From: CAWGXG01 sp963826505
GTDB taxonomy: Bacteria; Chloroflexota; Anaerolineae; Aggregatilineales; Aggregatilineaceae
Assembly (NCBI GenBank): GCA_963826505.1
Contig: CAWGXG010000008.1
Location: 1,798,001 to 1,862,000 of the forward strand
Reading direction: 5' to 3'
DNA: 64,000 nt
The position numbers and the translations under genes were made by a program. The notes under the pieces were generated by a model, which was given only the letters and a program-made list of their open reading frames with translations, searched no databases and had not been told where the DNA came from. This document shows, in pieces, positions 35,345-44,500 of the stretch. The stretch's first letter is position 1, and each line of letters opens with the position of its first letter.

Positions 35345-36836
35345 ATGAGGTTTTTTCGCGTGCTATATACTCCCCCCGACCCAACGCGCAGCCTGTGGGA
35401 TACGTGGTTGTTTCCACAAGGTGACCTCGTTCACCTGTTCCATTTGCAGCGTCAGCGCTCGGAAATCGGCTGTTCATCCATAGGACACGCCATTACGCGC
35501 GATTGGCTGCATTGGGACACGCTGCCGCTGGTTCTAGAACAAGGCACGGGGGATAGTTGGGATGCGGGCCCGTTGATGACAGGCATGACGCTGACCCACG
35601 ACGGGCGGTATTACCTGATCTACGGCGCGATGGTCGATCGCGTGCAGCGCATCGGGCTGGCAGTATCCGACGACCTGATCACCTGGGAAAAAGTCGGACA
35701 TGCGCCGGTTCTGGAACCGGGCGGGCCCTGGTACGAAACCGATCCGGCGCGAGCCATCAATTACGAGACAGCATGGCGCGATCCGTACGTATTTTTCCAC
35801 GCGCCGGAGAATGCCTATTTTGCATTTTTGTGCGCGCGAGCTGCAGGCAGCCCGGATACTGGCGGTGGATGCATTGCCGTTGCACGCAGCGAAACACTGA
35901 GTGACTGGACACTGCTGCCCCCAGCCTATGTGTCCGATGCGTTGACCTGTCTGGAAGTGCCCGAGTATTTCAGCCTGAAGGGGCGGCACTACCTCACATA
36001 CACCACCAGTTACCATTTCGGCACACCCTATCCGGTGCCCGATCCTTGCCAGGCGACGGGGACATTCTATCTCGTCTCAGACAACGTGCTGTCGGGCTAT
36101 CACATGCCCGAGCACGCCAACACGCTGACCGCCAGCTTGCCGAATAGCGTCGCGAACTACGTCAGGGCGCAGCGTCCCTGACGCGCAACACCCGGAACGG
36201 CGCTGGTATTACTACCATCACGTCTATCCACCCCACCCCGGCGAGAGTCTCCGGGGATCGCTGAGCGCGCCGAAGCACCTGCATTCCGAGACAAACGGGC
36301 GGCTCCGCGTGCAGTATGCCGCCGACGTACTGGAACCGTTTGTGGAAGACACGTTGCCCGTCACCGCGCCGTTGAATAAAAAGACGCTGTTCGCGTTGCT
36401 TACAACCGACGCTCCCGACGGCATCTTCGAGGCGACAGTCACGGTGCCGTATGCGGGGGTATGTTTCCGTATGGGGCCGCAGCGCGAAGGTTTGCCCGAA
36501 GGGTTCGCGATATGGACTGCGCCGCAATCCCAAAACGGCCCACGCCATGTGATCCTGGGCACCTTGCATATTGCCAACGGACCGGACGGACTGCGCCCCG
36601 GTTTCGGGAGTCCAACGGCGCTGCGCGCATTGGAAGACACTATTGGGGGTGACCTTCACCTGCGGGTGGTATGTCGGGGTCAGTGTGTGGACGTGTATGT
36701 GAACGATGTCTTGTTCCTGACTCACACGTATGCCAGCGCGGATGTGCCCGCGGCAGGCGGCGTTGGCGTGTTTTATGCCGGTGCACCCAAGGAGTTCCCC
36801 GTCAGTTGGGGACGTGCCCGGCGTTTCTTAGCGTAG
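35345..36836 (+). pseudogene. GH32-like glycoside hydrolase (beta-fructosidase type), one frameshift
   Basis: The first frame (from the ATG at 35345) reads MRFFRVLYTPPDPTRSLWDTW, a five-bladed-propeller start, followed by SWDAGPLMTGMTLTHDGRYYLIYG and ETAWRDPYVFF (the conserved RDP motif). It stops at 36181. The next frame opens after about one extra base near 36170 and gives HPERRWYYYHHVYPP and a beta-sandwich C-terminal domain ending at 36836 (FEATVTVPYAGVCFRMG, LRVVCRGQCVDVYVND). Joined, the protein is about 496 residues, normal for GH32 enzymes that cleave fructosyl bonds. The GH32 assignment is by layout and RDP motif; GH43/68 relatives share it. Confidence 0.65.
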
Positions 36837-36942
36837 ATGATGGCAGCGCCAACCGGGGGATTTGCGGCTTCTCGATCCCGTGCGCTCCGGTTTTGCGTTC
36901 GACACGATCGCAGTCCGGGAGTCCCCTGATTTCGCGAGTTGG

Positions 36943-36971
36943 TTTGCATCTCAATCTGCCCATGTTATAAT
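36943..36971 (+). promoter_or_regulatory. Promoter upstream of the IclR-type gene
   Basis: TTTGCA (36943-36948) and TATAAT (36966-36971) with a 17-base spacer, about 30 bases before the first ATG. Confidence 0.6.
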
Positions 36972-37001
36972 TCTCATCAAATGGTATTGTTTTATCATAG
37001 A

Positions 37002-37770
37002 ATGAAAATTATGAGTGACGAAACAGGGAAATCATCCGTTATTCACCGCGTCCTGGCCATTCTGCTGCTGTTCCAGGACCGTCAAGAGCGCTATTCCGTC
37101 GAGGAAATCAGCCAGGTGCTCGACATGCCCAAGAGCACTGTGTACCGCTATGTACGCATTCTGCACGAGACGGAACTGCTCGAAAAGATCAGGCCCGGCG
37201 GAATATGGCCCAGGGCTGGTTCTGATCGAGCTGGGGCGTAAGGCGCTGGCTGGCAATCGCGAAATGCGTTTGATTGCGCTGCCCAGCATGAAGCGCATCG
37301 CGGAAGAGACGGGCGAATCGGTCTCGCTGATGCGGCGCTACAACCGTCGTGCAGTATGCATCGAGAGCATCGAAGGGCAGCAGGCGCTGCGCGTCACCAT
37401 TGAGCGCGGGCGGACGCAGTCCTTGCACGCGGGCGCATCCTCGAAAATTCTGCTGTGCGCGATCCCCTACGATCAATGGGATGAAGTGTTGGATCCGCCG
37501 CTGCGCCGGTTTACGAATACAACGATTACAGATCTGGAACTTCTCCGCACTCACGTTCAGGCTGTCCGCAAACAGGGTTACGCCGTGTCGGACGGGGAGA
37601 TCGACGTAGGGGCGCGCGCGGTCGCCGTCCCGCTGGCCGATCACCGCAGCGAAATCGTCGCCGCGCTGAGCATCGAGGCTCCAGCCTCGCGCATGGCGGA
37701 CGACCTCGTGATGCACTATGTCGAACTGCTGTGGCGCGAGGCCCGCGTGATCCAGAACGAACTTGGTTAG
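37002..37770 (+). pseudogene. IclR-family transcription regulator, one apparent frameshift
   Basis: The first part (from the ATG at 37002, or at 37011) reads SSVIHRVLAILLLFQDRQ and SVEEISQVLDMPKSTVYRYV, the winged-helix domain, and ends near 37200 (EKIRPGG). After one inserted base the sensor domain continues (YGPGLVLIELGRKAL, YNRRAVCIESIEGQQALRVTIE, SLHAGASSKILLCAI) to 37770. Joined it is about 255 residues, the usual IclR length. The importer genes directly downstream suggest it controls them. Sequencing error is likely, since every motif is conserved. Confidence 0.8.
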
Positions 37771-37852
37771 GTGTTGGGTGTGTCGCTCCCCGGCGACGCA
37801 CAGATTTGAAGACGATAGAACACAAGAAGCCAGATTTCAGGAGGAAAAGAAG

Positions 37853-39367
37853 ATGAAACGTTTGGTAATCGTCATGCTGCTGCTCAGCCTGTTCGCGACG
37901 AGCGGACTCGCCGTGGCACAAGGCCCCAAGCAAGGGGGAACGCTGCGCGCAGCTTGGCAGGCTCCCTGGGAAAGCCTGGACCCGCACTTCGCCAGCACCG
38001 AAGCCAGCTTCCAGATTTTGAACAATGTCTTAGAGACGCTCACATTCTTCGACGACAACATGAATTTGATCCCCTGGCTGGCTGACAGTTGGTCGCGCTC
38101 GGACGATGGTCTGACGTGGACCTTCGTGCTGCACGATGGGGTCACCTTCAGCAACGGGCGCGCCATGACGGCAGATGACGTAGTGTGGTCGTTCAACCGG
38201 CTGATCGATCCCGACACCGGCTCCGGGAATGCGTGGCGCATCGGCGGATCCTCAACCGTGATCGAGGCGGTCGATGATCACACGGTCACGATCACGACCG
38301 AGTCACCTATCGCCAACCTGCCCGCGTCACTGGCGGCCAACAAGTCAACGAGTATCCTGGCGAAAGAAAGCCTGGAAGACGATGGCACGATCCAGATTCC
38401 GATCGGCACCGGGCCGTTCGTGATCAGCTCGGTCGAAGGCACCACCCAGGTGGTTCTGACCGCGCGCAAGGATTACTGGCAAGAGGGTTTGCCCCATCTT
38501 GACGAAGTCGTAATCACGCCTATCACCGATGACGCCGCGCGCGATCTCGCCCTGCAGGGCGGCGAAGTGGATTGGAGCTTCACGATCTCCCCGCAGAATC
38601 TCGACACGCTGCAAAACGATCCCAACGTCGTCGTCGATCTCGCGCCCCGTCTGGCCTACGACTACTTTGGCTTCAACATGACCAAAGCGCCGTTTGACGA
38701 CGTGCGCGTGCGGCAGGCCATTGCCTACGGCATCGACCGCGAAGTGATCTGCCAGTTCGCGTTCTTCGGGCTGTGCGAACCGACCCAGGGGCCGACCGGA
38801 TCGGGCACGCCCTGGTATTTCCCTTACGCCCCGTACAGCCACGATCCTGACAAAGCGCGCGCCCTGCTGGCCGACGCCGGTTACGCGGATGGCTTTGATA
38901 TGGAAATGATGACCGCCATCGGCTTCGACGAGACGCTGCGCGGCGCGCAGGTGGTCCAGCAGCAGTTGGCCGAAATCGGCATCAACGTGACGATCGATAA
39001 CATCGACTTCGGCGAATGGCTGGACCGCGAAGCCGCCGGAGACTTCGACACCTTCATGCTCAGTTGGATCGGGCTAACCGACGTGGAGGATTACTTCTAC
39101 TTGCAGCACCGGACCGGCAATCCGTACAACTACACCGGGTTCAGCAACCCACAGTTTGACCAGTTGGTCGACGAGGGCCGCACGATTGACAATTTCGACG
39201 AGCGCTATGCGGTTTACCAGCAAGCGAATAAAATTCTGGTCGACGAAGCGCCGTACATCTTCCTCTACGTCAAGAAGGAAGTCAAGGCATATGCGCCTTA
39301 CGTGAAGGGCTTCGCGACGCGTTCGGACTCAGCGGTGAACTTCTGGACCGTGTGGTTGGATAAGTAA
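37853..39367 (+). CDS. ABC-transporter solute-binding protein, family 5 (peptide/nickel/oligosaccharide type)
   Basis: The 504-residue protein starts at an ATG after AGGAGG. It has a signal peptide (MKRLVIVMLLLSLFATSGLAVAQ), not a lipobox. The SBP_bac_5 pattern follows: GGTLRAAWQAPWESLDPHF, SDDGLTWTFVLHDGVTFSNG, VRQAIAYGIDREVI, and in the second lobe ARALLADAGYADGFDMEM. It binds oligopeptides, or in many Chloroflexota sugars or nickel; the ligand is not evident. An intergenic hairpin before the permease genes could raise its expression over theirs. Confidence 0.9.
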   Translation: MKRLVIVMLLLSLFATSGLAVAQGPKQGGTLRAAWQAPWESLDPHFASTEASFQILNNVLETLTFFDDNMNLIPWLADSWSRSDDGLTWTFVLHDGVTFSNGRAMTADDVVWSFNRLIDPDTGSGNAWRIGGSSTVIEAVDDHTVTITTESPIANLPASLAANKSTSILAKESLEDDGTIQIPIGTGPFVISSVEGTTQVVLTARKDYWQEGLPHLDEVVITPITDDAARDLALQGGEVDWSFTISPQNLDTLQNDPNVVVDLAPRLAYDYFGFNMTKAPFDDVRVRQAIAYGIDREVICQFAFFGLCEPTQGPTGSGTPWYFPYAPYSHDPDKARALLADAGYADGFDMEMMTAIGFDETLRGAQVVQQQLAEIGINVTIDNIDFGEWLDREAAGDFDTFMLSWIGLTDVEDYFYLQHRTGNPYNYTGFSNPQFDQLVDEGRTIDNFDERYAVYQQANKILVDEAPYIFLYVKKEVKAYAPYVKGFATRSDSAVNFWTVWLDK

Positions 39368-39384
39368 CACGACAGGTGATCTGC

Positions 39385-39411
39385 GTGGGGCGCGGCAGGG
39401 CTGCGCCCCAC
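39385..39411 (+). terminator. Intercistronic hairpin between binding protein and permease genes
   Basis: A 9-bp GC stem (39385-39393 with 39403-39411) and a 9-base loop, not followed by a T-run. This is the usual place for a hairpin that protects the upstream mRNA or lowers permease expression. Confidence 0.55.
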
Positions 39412-39442
39412 CCTACCCGCGAAGTTTGTTTTTGAGCCTGCC

Positions 39443-40396
39443 ATGAATACACGTTTTATTGTGCAGCGTCTGGCGTTTTCTCTGCTCGTCGTGCTGGGCG
39501 TGACGGTGGTAGTCTTCATGATCATCCAGCTTGTGCCGGGCGATCCCGCGCGCGTCTCGCTGGGCCAGCAGGCCACGGAAGAAAATCTGCGTGCGCGCCG
39601 GGAACGCCTCGGCCTGGATCGCCCTGTGGTCGAGCAGTATTGGACGTGGGTCACGCACGCCGCCCAGGGTGACCTGGGCAAAAGCCTGATCACGAACCAG
39701 CCGATCGGCCCGCAGATCGTGGACCGGCTGCCGACGACACTCCAATTGGCGGGATTGGCGCTGCTGATCGGCATGATCATTGCGTTTCCTTTGGGAATCA
39801 TCTCGGCCATGCATCCTGGCACGCTGATCGACGCGGTGGCGACCTTCATCAGCCAGTTGGGAGTCGCTGTGCCCGATTTTTGGATGGCGATCCTGCTGGT
39901 GCTGCTGTTTTCCACGACGCTGGACTGGCTGCCGCCCAGCGGCTACACCCCCATCACTGAAAACACCGATCAATGGCTGCGGCACATGATCTTGCCCGCG
40001 CTGACGGCCGGATTCATTAGCGCCTCGATTCAAACGCGCTTCATTCGAAGCGCCATGCTGGAAACGCTGCACCAGAATTATGTCATCACGGCGCGCGCTA
40101 AGGGTTTGCGCGAGCGCGTGGTGGTGCTCAATCATGCGCTGCGTAACGCGCTGATCACCATCGTCACGATTTTGGGGCTGCAAATGGCGGCGCTGTTGAG
40201 CGCGGTGGTCGTGATCGAGATCGTGTTCGTGCTGCCCGGCCTGGGCAGTCTGACGCTGGACGCCGTGAACTCTCGCGATTACCCGCTGGTACAGGGATCG
40301 GTGCTGGTGATGGCGATCCTGGTTACGTCCATTAATCTGGCGGTAGATATCATCTACTTTCTGATCGATCCGCGCATTGCGCACGGGCAACAATGA
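39443..40396 (+). CDS. ABC-transporter permease, DppB type
   Basis: The 317-residue membrane protein has six helices. The DppB/OppB hallmarks are the N-terminal LLVVLGVTVVVFMIIQLVPGDPAR and the cytoplasmic EAA-type loop YVITARAKGLRERVVVLNHALRNALI. A substrate passes through it together with the DppC-type partner, whose gene overlaps by 4 bases (ATGA). No ATPase gene is in the operon, so an unlinked DppD/F-like pair must serve it. Confidence 0.9.
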   Translation: MNTRFIVQRLAFSLLVVLGVTVVVFMIIQLVPGDPARVSLGQQATEENLRARRERLGLDRPVVEQYWTWVTHAAQGDLGKSLITNQPIGPQIVDRLPTTLQLAGLALLIGMIIAFPLGIISAMHPGTLIDAVATFISQLGVAVPDFWMAILLVLLFSTTLDWLPPSGYTPITENTDQWLRHMILPALTAGFISASIQTRFIRSAMLETLHQNYVITARAKGLRERVVVLNHALRNALITIVTILGLQMAALLSAVVVIEIVFVLPGLGSLTLDAVNSRDYPLVQGSVLVMAILVTSINLAVDIIYFLIDPRIAHGQQ

Positions 40397-41289
40397 GCGA
40401 ACCGGCTGTTTTGAAACTGCGTGACGGCGAACAGATGCCGCCCGGCCTGCTGGCCGAAACTCTGCGGCGTTTCGTTCACCATCGGGTGGGCATGCTGGGC
40501 GCGGGCATCATCGGCGTGCTGATCGTGGTGGCGATCTTCGGACCGTCGCTGGCCCCACACAACCCGACCCACATGTATTTCATGTCACCCTTCGCCGATC
40601 CTTCGCGCGAATTTCCGCTAGGCACGGACGATTTCGGGCGCGATACGCTCAGCCGCATCATGGTCGGCGCGCGCGTATCGATTCAGGTCGGCTTCATCTC
40701 GGTAGGGATCGCGGCCACTATCGGCACGACATTGGGCATGATCGCGGGCTATACGCGGCGTCGACTCATCGACGAGACGATCATGCGCTCGATGGATGTG
40801 CTGCTCGCCTTCCCGACAATTTTGCTGGCCATCGCCATTATCGCGATTCTGGGCAAAGGCGTGACCAACGCCATGATCGCGATCGGAGTCGTTTACACGC
40901 CGATTTTCGCGCGGATTGCGCGTGGCGAAGTATTGAGTGTCAAGAATGAAGAATACGTGCAAGCCGCACGCGCCATCGGCACGACCGACACGGGCATTCT
41001 GCTGCGCCACATCCTGCCCAATATCCTGCCGCCGATCATCGTGGAAACCTCGTTGAGCCTGTCCTTCGCCATCCTGGCGGAAGCGGCGTTGAGCTTCTTC
41101 GGGCTGGGTACGCAAGCGCCTAATCCCAGCTGGGGCCTGATGCTGTCCGAAAGCCGAAAATTCTTCCACCGCTCGATCTGGATGGGGATTTTCCCCGGAT
41201 TGGCGATCATGCTGACGGTGATGGGCTTCAACTTCCTCGGCGACGGCCTGCGCGACGTTCTCGATCCTCGCATGAAAAACACGCGCTAG
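40393..41289 (+). CDS. ABC-transporter permease, DppC type
   Basis: The 298-residue membrane protein carries the DppC N-terminal region (FVHHRVGMLGAGIIGVLIVVAIFGPSLAPHNP) and the FPLGTDDFGRDTLSRIMVGARVSIQVG entrance. The EAA loop is EEYVQAARAIGTTDTGILLRHILPN. Five or six helices are visible. Its start overlaps the DppB-type stop, indicating translational coupling. The operon ends here, with no ATP-binding genes following. Confidence 0.9.
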   Translation: MSEPAVLKLRDGEQMPPGLLAETLRRFVHHRVGMLGAGIIGVLIVVAIFGPSLAPHNPTHMYFMSPFADPSREFPLGTDDFGRDTLSRIMVGARVSIQVGFISVGIAATIGTTLGMIAGYTRRRLIDETIMRSMDVLLAFPTILLAIAIIAILGKGVTNAMIAIGVVYTPIFARIARGEVLSVKNEEYVQAARAIGTTDTGILLRHILPNILPPIIVETSLSLSFAILAEAALSFFGLGTQAPNPSWGLMLSESRKFFHRSIWMGIFPGLAIMLTVMGFNFLGDGLRDVLDPRMKNTR

Positions 41290-41543
41290 ACGTTCACATT
41301 TCCTGCCCCATAACGCAAGTTCCCCGGCGTCAAGACTTCAACACCGAGGAACCGCCCCATCATCAGCTTCCCTCTGACTCTGGCCTGCCTGCGAACAACA
41401 GCCCGCTTGCATATTTCCATTGTACAGATCTATCGGAGGACGGAGGGGAGGGGAAACCGATAGTTTCCACGTGCGGCCATTCGCGCTGTACGCGATCCCA
41501 CTATAATGAAAGCAATCACAACCACACATCTGGACAACACGCC
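41290..41543. promoter_or_regulatory. Intergenic region with a -10 box for the large kinase gene
   Basis: ACTATAATGA gives a perfect TATAAT at 41502-41507, 36 bases before the start codon. No good -35 match is seen at the expected distance, so an activator or a different sigma factor may be used. Confidence 0.4.
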
Positions 41544-44500
41544 ATGCAAAAACCGGCTGCGGCGGGCGACGCCGATCACCTGAGCGGGACGAGTATTAAG
41601 GGTTACGAACTGCTGGAACGCATTGGCGCGGGCGGCTTCGGGGCCGTGTATCGCGCACATCAGTCGACGATTCACCGCGAAGTGGCGATCAAGATCATCC
41701 TGCCAGGCTGGGCCAACAACCCCGAATTCATCCGGCGTTTCGAAACCGAGGCGCAGGTCATCGCGCGGCTGGAACACCCGCACATTGTCCCGCTGTACGA
41801 TTATTGGCGGGACGCCAGCGGCGCGTACCTTGTGATGCGCTACCTGCGCGGCGGCAGTGTCTCCGATGCCCTGCGCGACGGCCCGTTGGACCTGCAATCG
41901 GTGTCGCGGCTGTTGGATCAGGTCACGTCGGCGCTGGACCTCGCCCATCGCAACCAGGTGATCCACCGCGACATTAAGCCCGGCAACATCCTGTTGGACG
42001 AGGACGGCAACGCGTATCTGGGCGATTTCGGCATCGCCAAAGACCTGGCTGGACCACAGGATTCCAGCACCGCGCCGGACAGCGTGATCGGCTCGCTGGA
42101 CTACATTTCGCCGGAGCAGGCGCGCAGCGAACCCGTCAGCCCGCAGACGGATATTTACAGCCTGGGCGTGACGCTGTTCGAGATGATCGCCGGACAGCAT
42201 CCTTTCAAGGACAGCTCCTCGGTGGAAAAACTGTTCCACCATATCAACGATCCCCTGCCCCTGATCACCGATCTCGATACTGAGGTGTGCGAAGCGGTCA
42301 ACGCCGTCATCCAGACGGCGACCGCCAAGGCCCCGCCCCGGCGCTATCCCGACGTGTTGTCGCTGGCGGTAGCCCTCCGCGAAAGTATCGGGCGCGGCGA
42401 CACCGCACACGAGCTGCAAGTGATCGAGCAACTCACGTTACGCGAGCACGAAGTCTTGCAGTTAATCGCGGAAGGGAAAAGCAACCAGGAAATCGGCAAC
42501 CAGTTGTTCGTCACCGTGGCGACGGTGCGCTGGCATATCCGGCAGTTGTACAAAAAGCTTGGCGTGCGCAGCCGGGTGCAGGCCATCATCCGCGCCCGCG
42601 AGCTGGACCTGATCATCACCGAGGCTGCGTCCGATACGAGCTTCAGCGACGGCGCAACGATTATCTCGCGGCCCGAACCAGAGAACCCTTACAAAGGGCT
42701 GCGCCCGTTCCAGGTGGCGGACTCGCCCGATTTCTTTGGGCGGGAAGTCTTCGTAGCCAAGCTGCTGGAACGATTGAGCGATCACCACCGGTTCAGCCGC
42801 TTTCTGGCGATCGTCGGTCCCAGTGGCAGCGGCAAATCGTCACTGGTACGGGCCGGGCTGATCCCCGCGCTGTGGCAGGGCAAGCTCCCCGGATCGGAGC
42901 GTTGGTTCGTGGTCGATCTGATCCCCGGCACGCGCCCGCTGGATCAGCTCGAAGTGGCGCTGACGCGCGTCGCGGCCAACCACGCCAGCAATCTGCAAGA
43001 GCATCTCATGCGGAACGCAAACGGGCTGCTGCGCGCCGCTGATTTGATTCTGCCCCGCGACAACACGGAACTGGTGTTGTTCGTGGATCAGTTCGAGGAG
43101 CTGTTCACGCTGGTCGAGGAAGAGAGCGTGCGCGCCCATTTTCTGGCGCTGCTGCACGCCGCTGTCACGGATCCACGCAGCCGCATCCGGGTGATCGTGA
43201 CGCTGCGCGCGGATTACTACGATCGGCCCCTGCACTATCCAGAATTCGGGGAGCTGATCCGCACGCGGATGGAAACCGTCTTGCCGCTCAGCGCCCAGGG
43301 TCTGGAACAGGCGATCACCGGACCGGCGCAGCGCGTGGGCATTACCTTCGAGCCGGGATTGGTCGCGGCGATGGTATCGGAAGTGCATTACCAGGCGGGC
43401 GCACTGCCCTTGCTGCAATACGCCTTGACCGAGTTATTCGAGCGGCGGACGGGTCGCGTGCTCACCCAGGCAACTTACGAGCAGATCGGCGGCGCGGTCG
43501 GCGCGCTGGCCCACCGGGCCGACGAGATCTTCCTTGACCTGGATGACCAGGGACGCGAGCTCACGCGCCAGATGTTCCTGCGGCTGGTGACGCTGGGCGA
43601 TCGCAGCGAGGACACGCGGCGGCGCGTTCCCCGCAGCGAACTGCTGGCGCTGGACGCGGATAGCGACCTGATGGAAGACATCATCGACGCCTTCGCGGAT
43701 TACCGATTGCTGTCGTTGGATCACGAACCCGACACGCGGCGGCCTGTCGTCGAAGTGGCGCATGAGGCCATCTTGCGCGAGTGGGGACGGCTGCATGCGT
43801 GGTTGGATGAAAGCCGCCACGACATCCGCCAACAGCGGCTGCTGGCCGCGGCGGCTGCCGAATGGGCACAGGCCGGTAAGGAATCGAGCTATTTGCTGCG
43901 CGGCGCGCGGCTGGAACAAATGGATGTGTGGGCCAGGGAAACGACACTGGCCCTGACGCAGCACGAGCGCGCCTATCTCGACACCAGCCGCACCCAGCAA
44001 ATCCGCGAGGAAGAGAGCGAACGCGCGCGGCAGGCGCAGGAGCTCGCGTTGGCGCAACAGGCGGCGCAGTCACAGCGCCGGGCCGCTCAGCGGCTGCGCG
44101 CTCTGGTGGTAGCGCTGACAGTGTTCCTGGCAGCCGCGGTCGGATTATCGATCTTCGCATTCGGCAAACAGCGCGACGCCGAACACGCCCGAGCGACAAG
44201 CGCCGCTAATGCCGTGATCGCGATGAATAATGCCGCCCAGGCGCAGGAGTTGGCCCTGGTCAACGGGGCACAGGCCGCGCTTGGCCAGAACAACCTGGAA
44301 TTGGCGCTGGCGCTCGCTGTACCCGCCAACCGCTTCGGTAACCCGTCCGGCCAGGCGCAGCGCACGCTGTCGCAGGCCGCCTACGCGCCCGGCCCGGTGC
44401 GCGTCTTCGAAGGCGGTGCCTTCGGTGCGATGAGCGTCGCCTACAGCGCCGACGGAACGACGATCCTGGCCGGGTTTGGCGACGGCACAGCTTCTGTATG

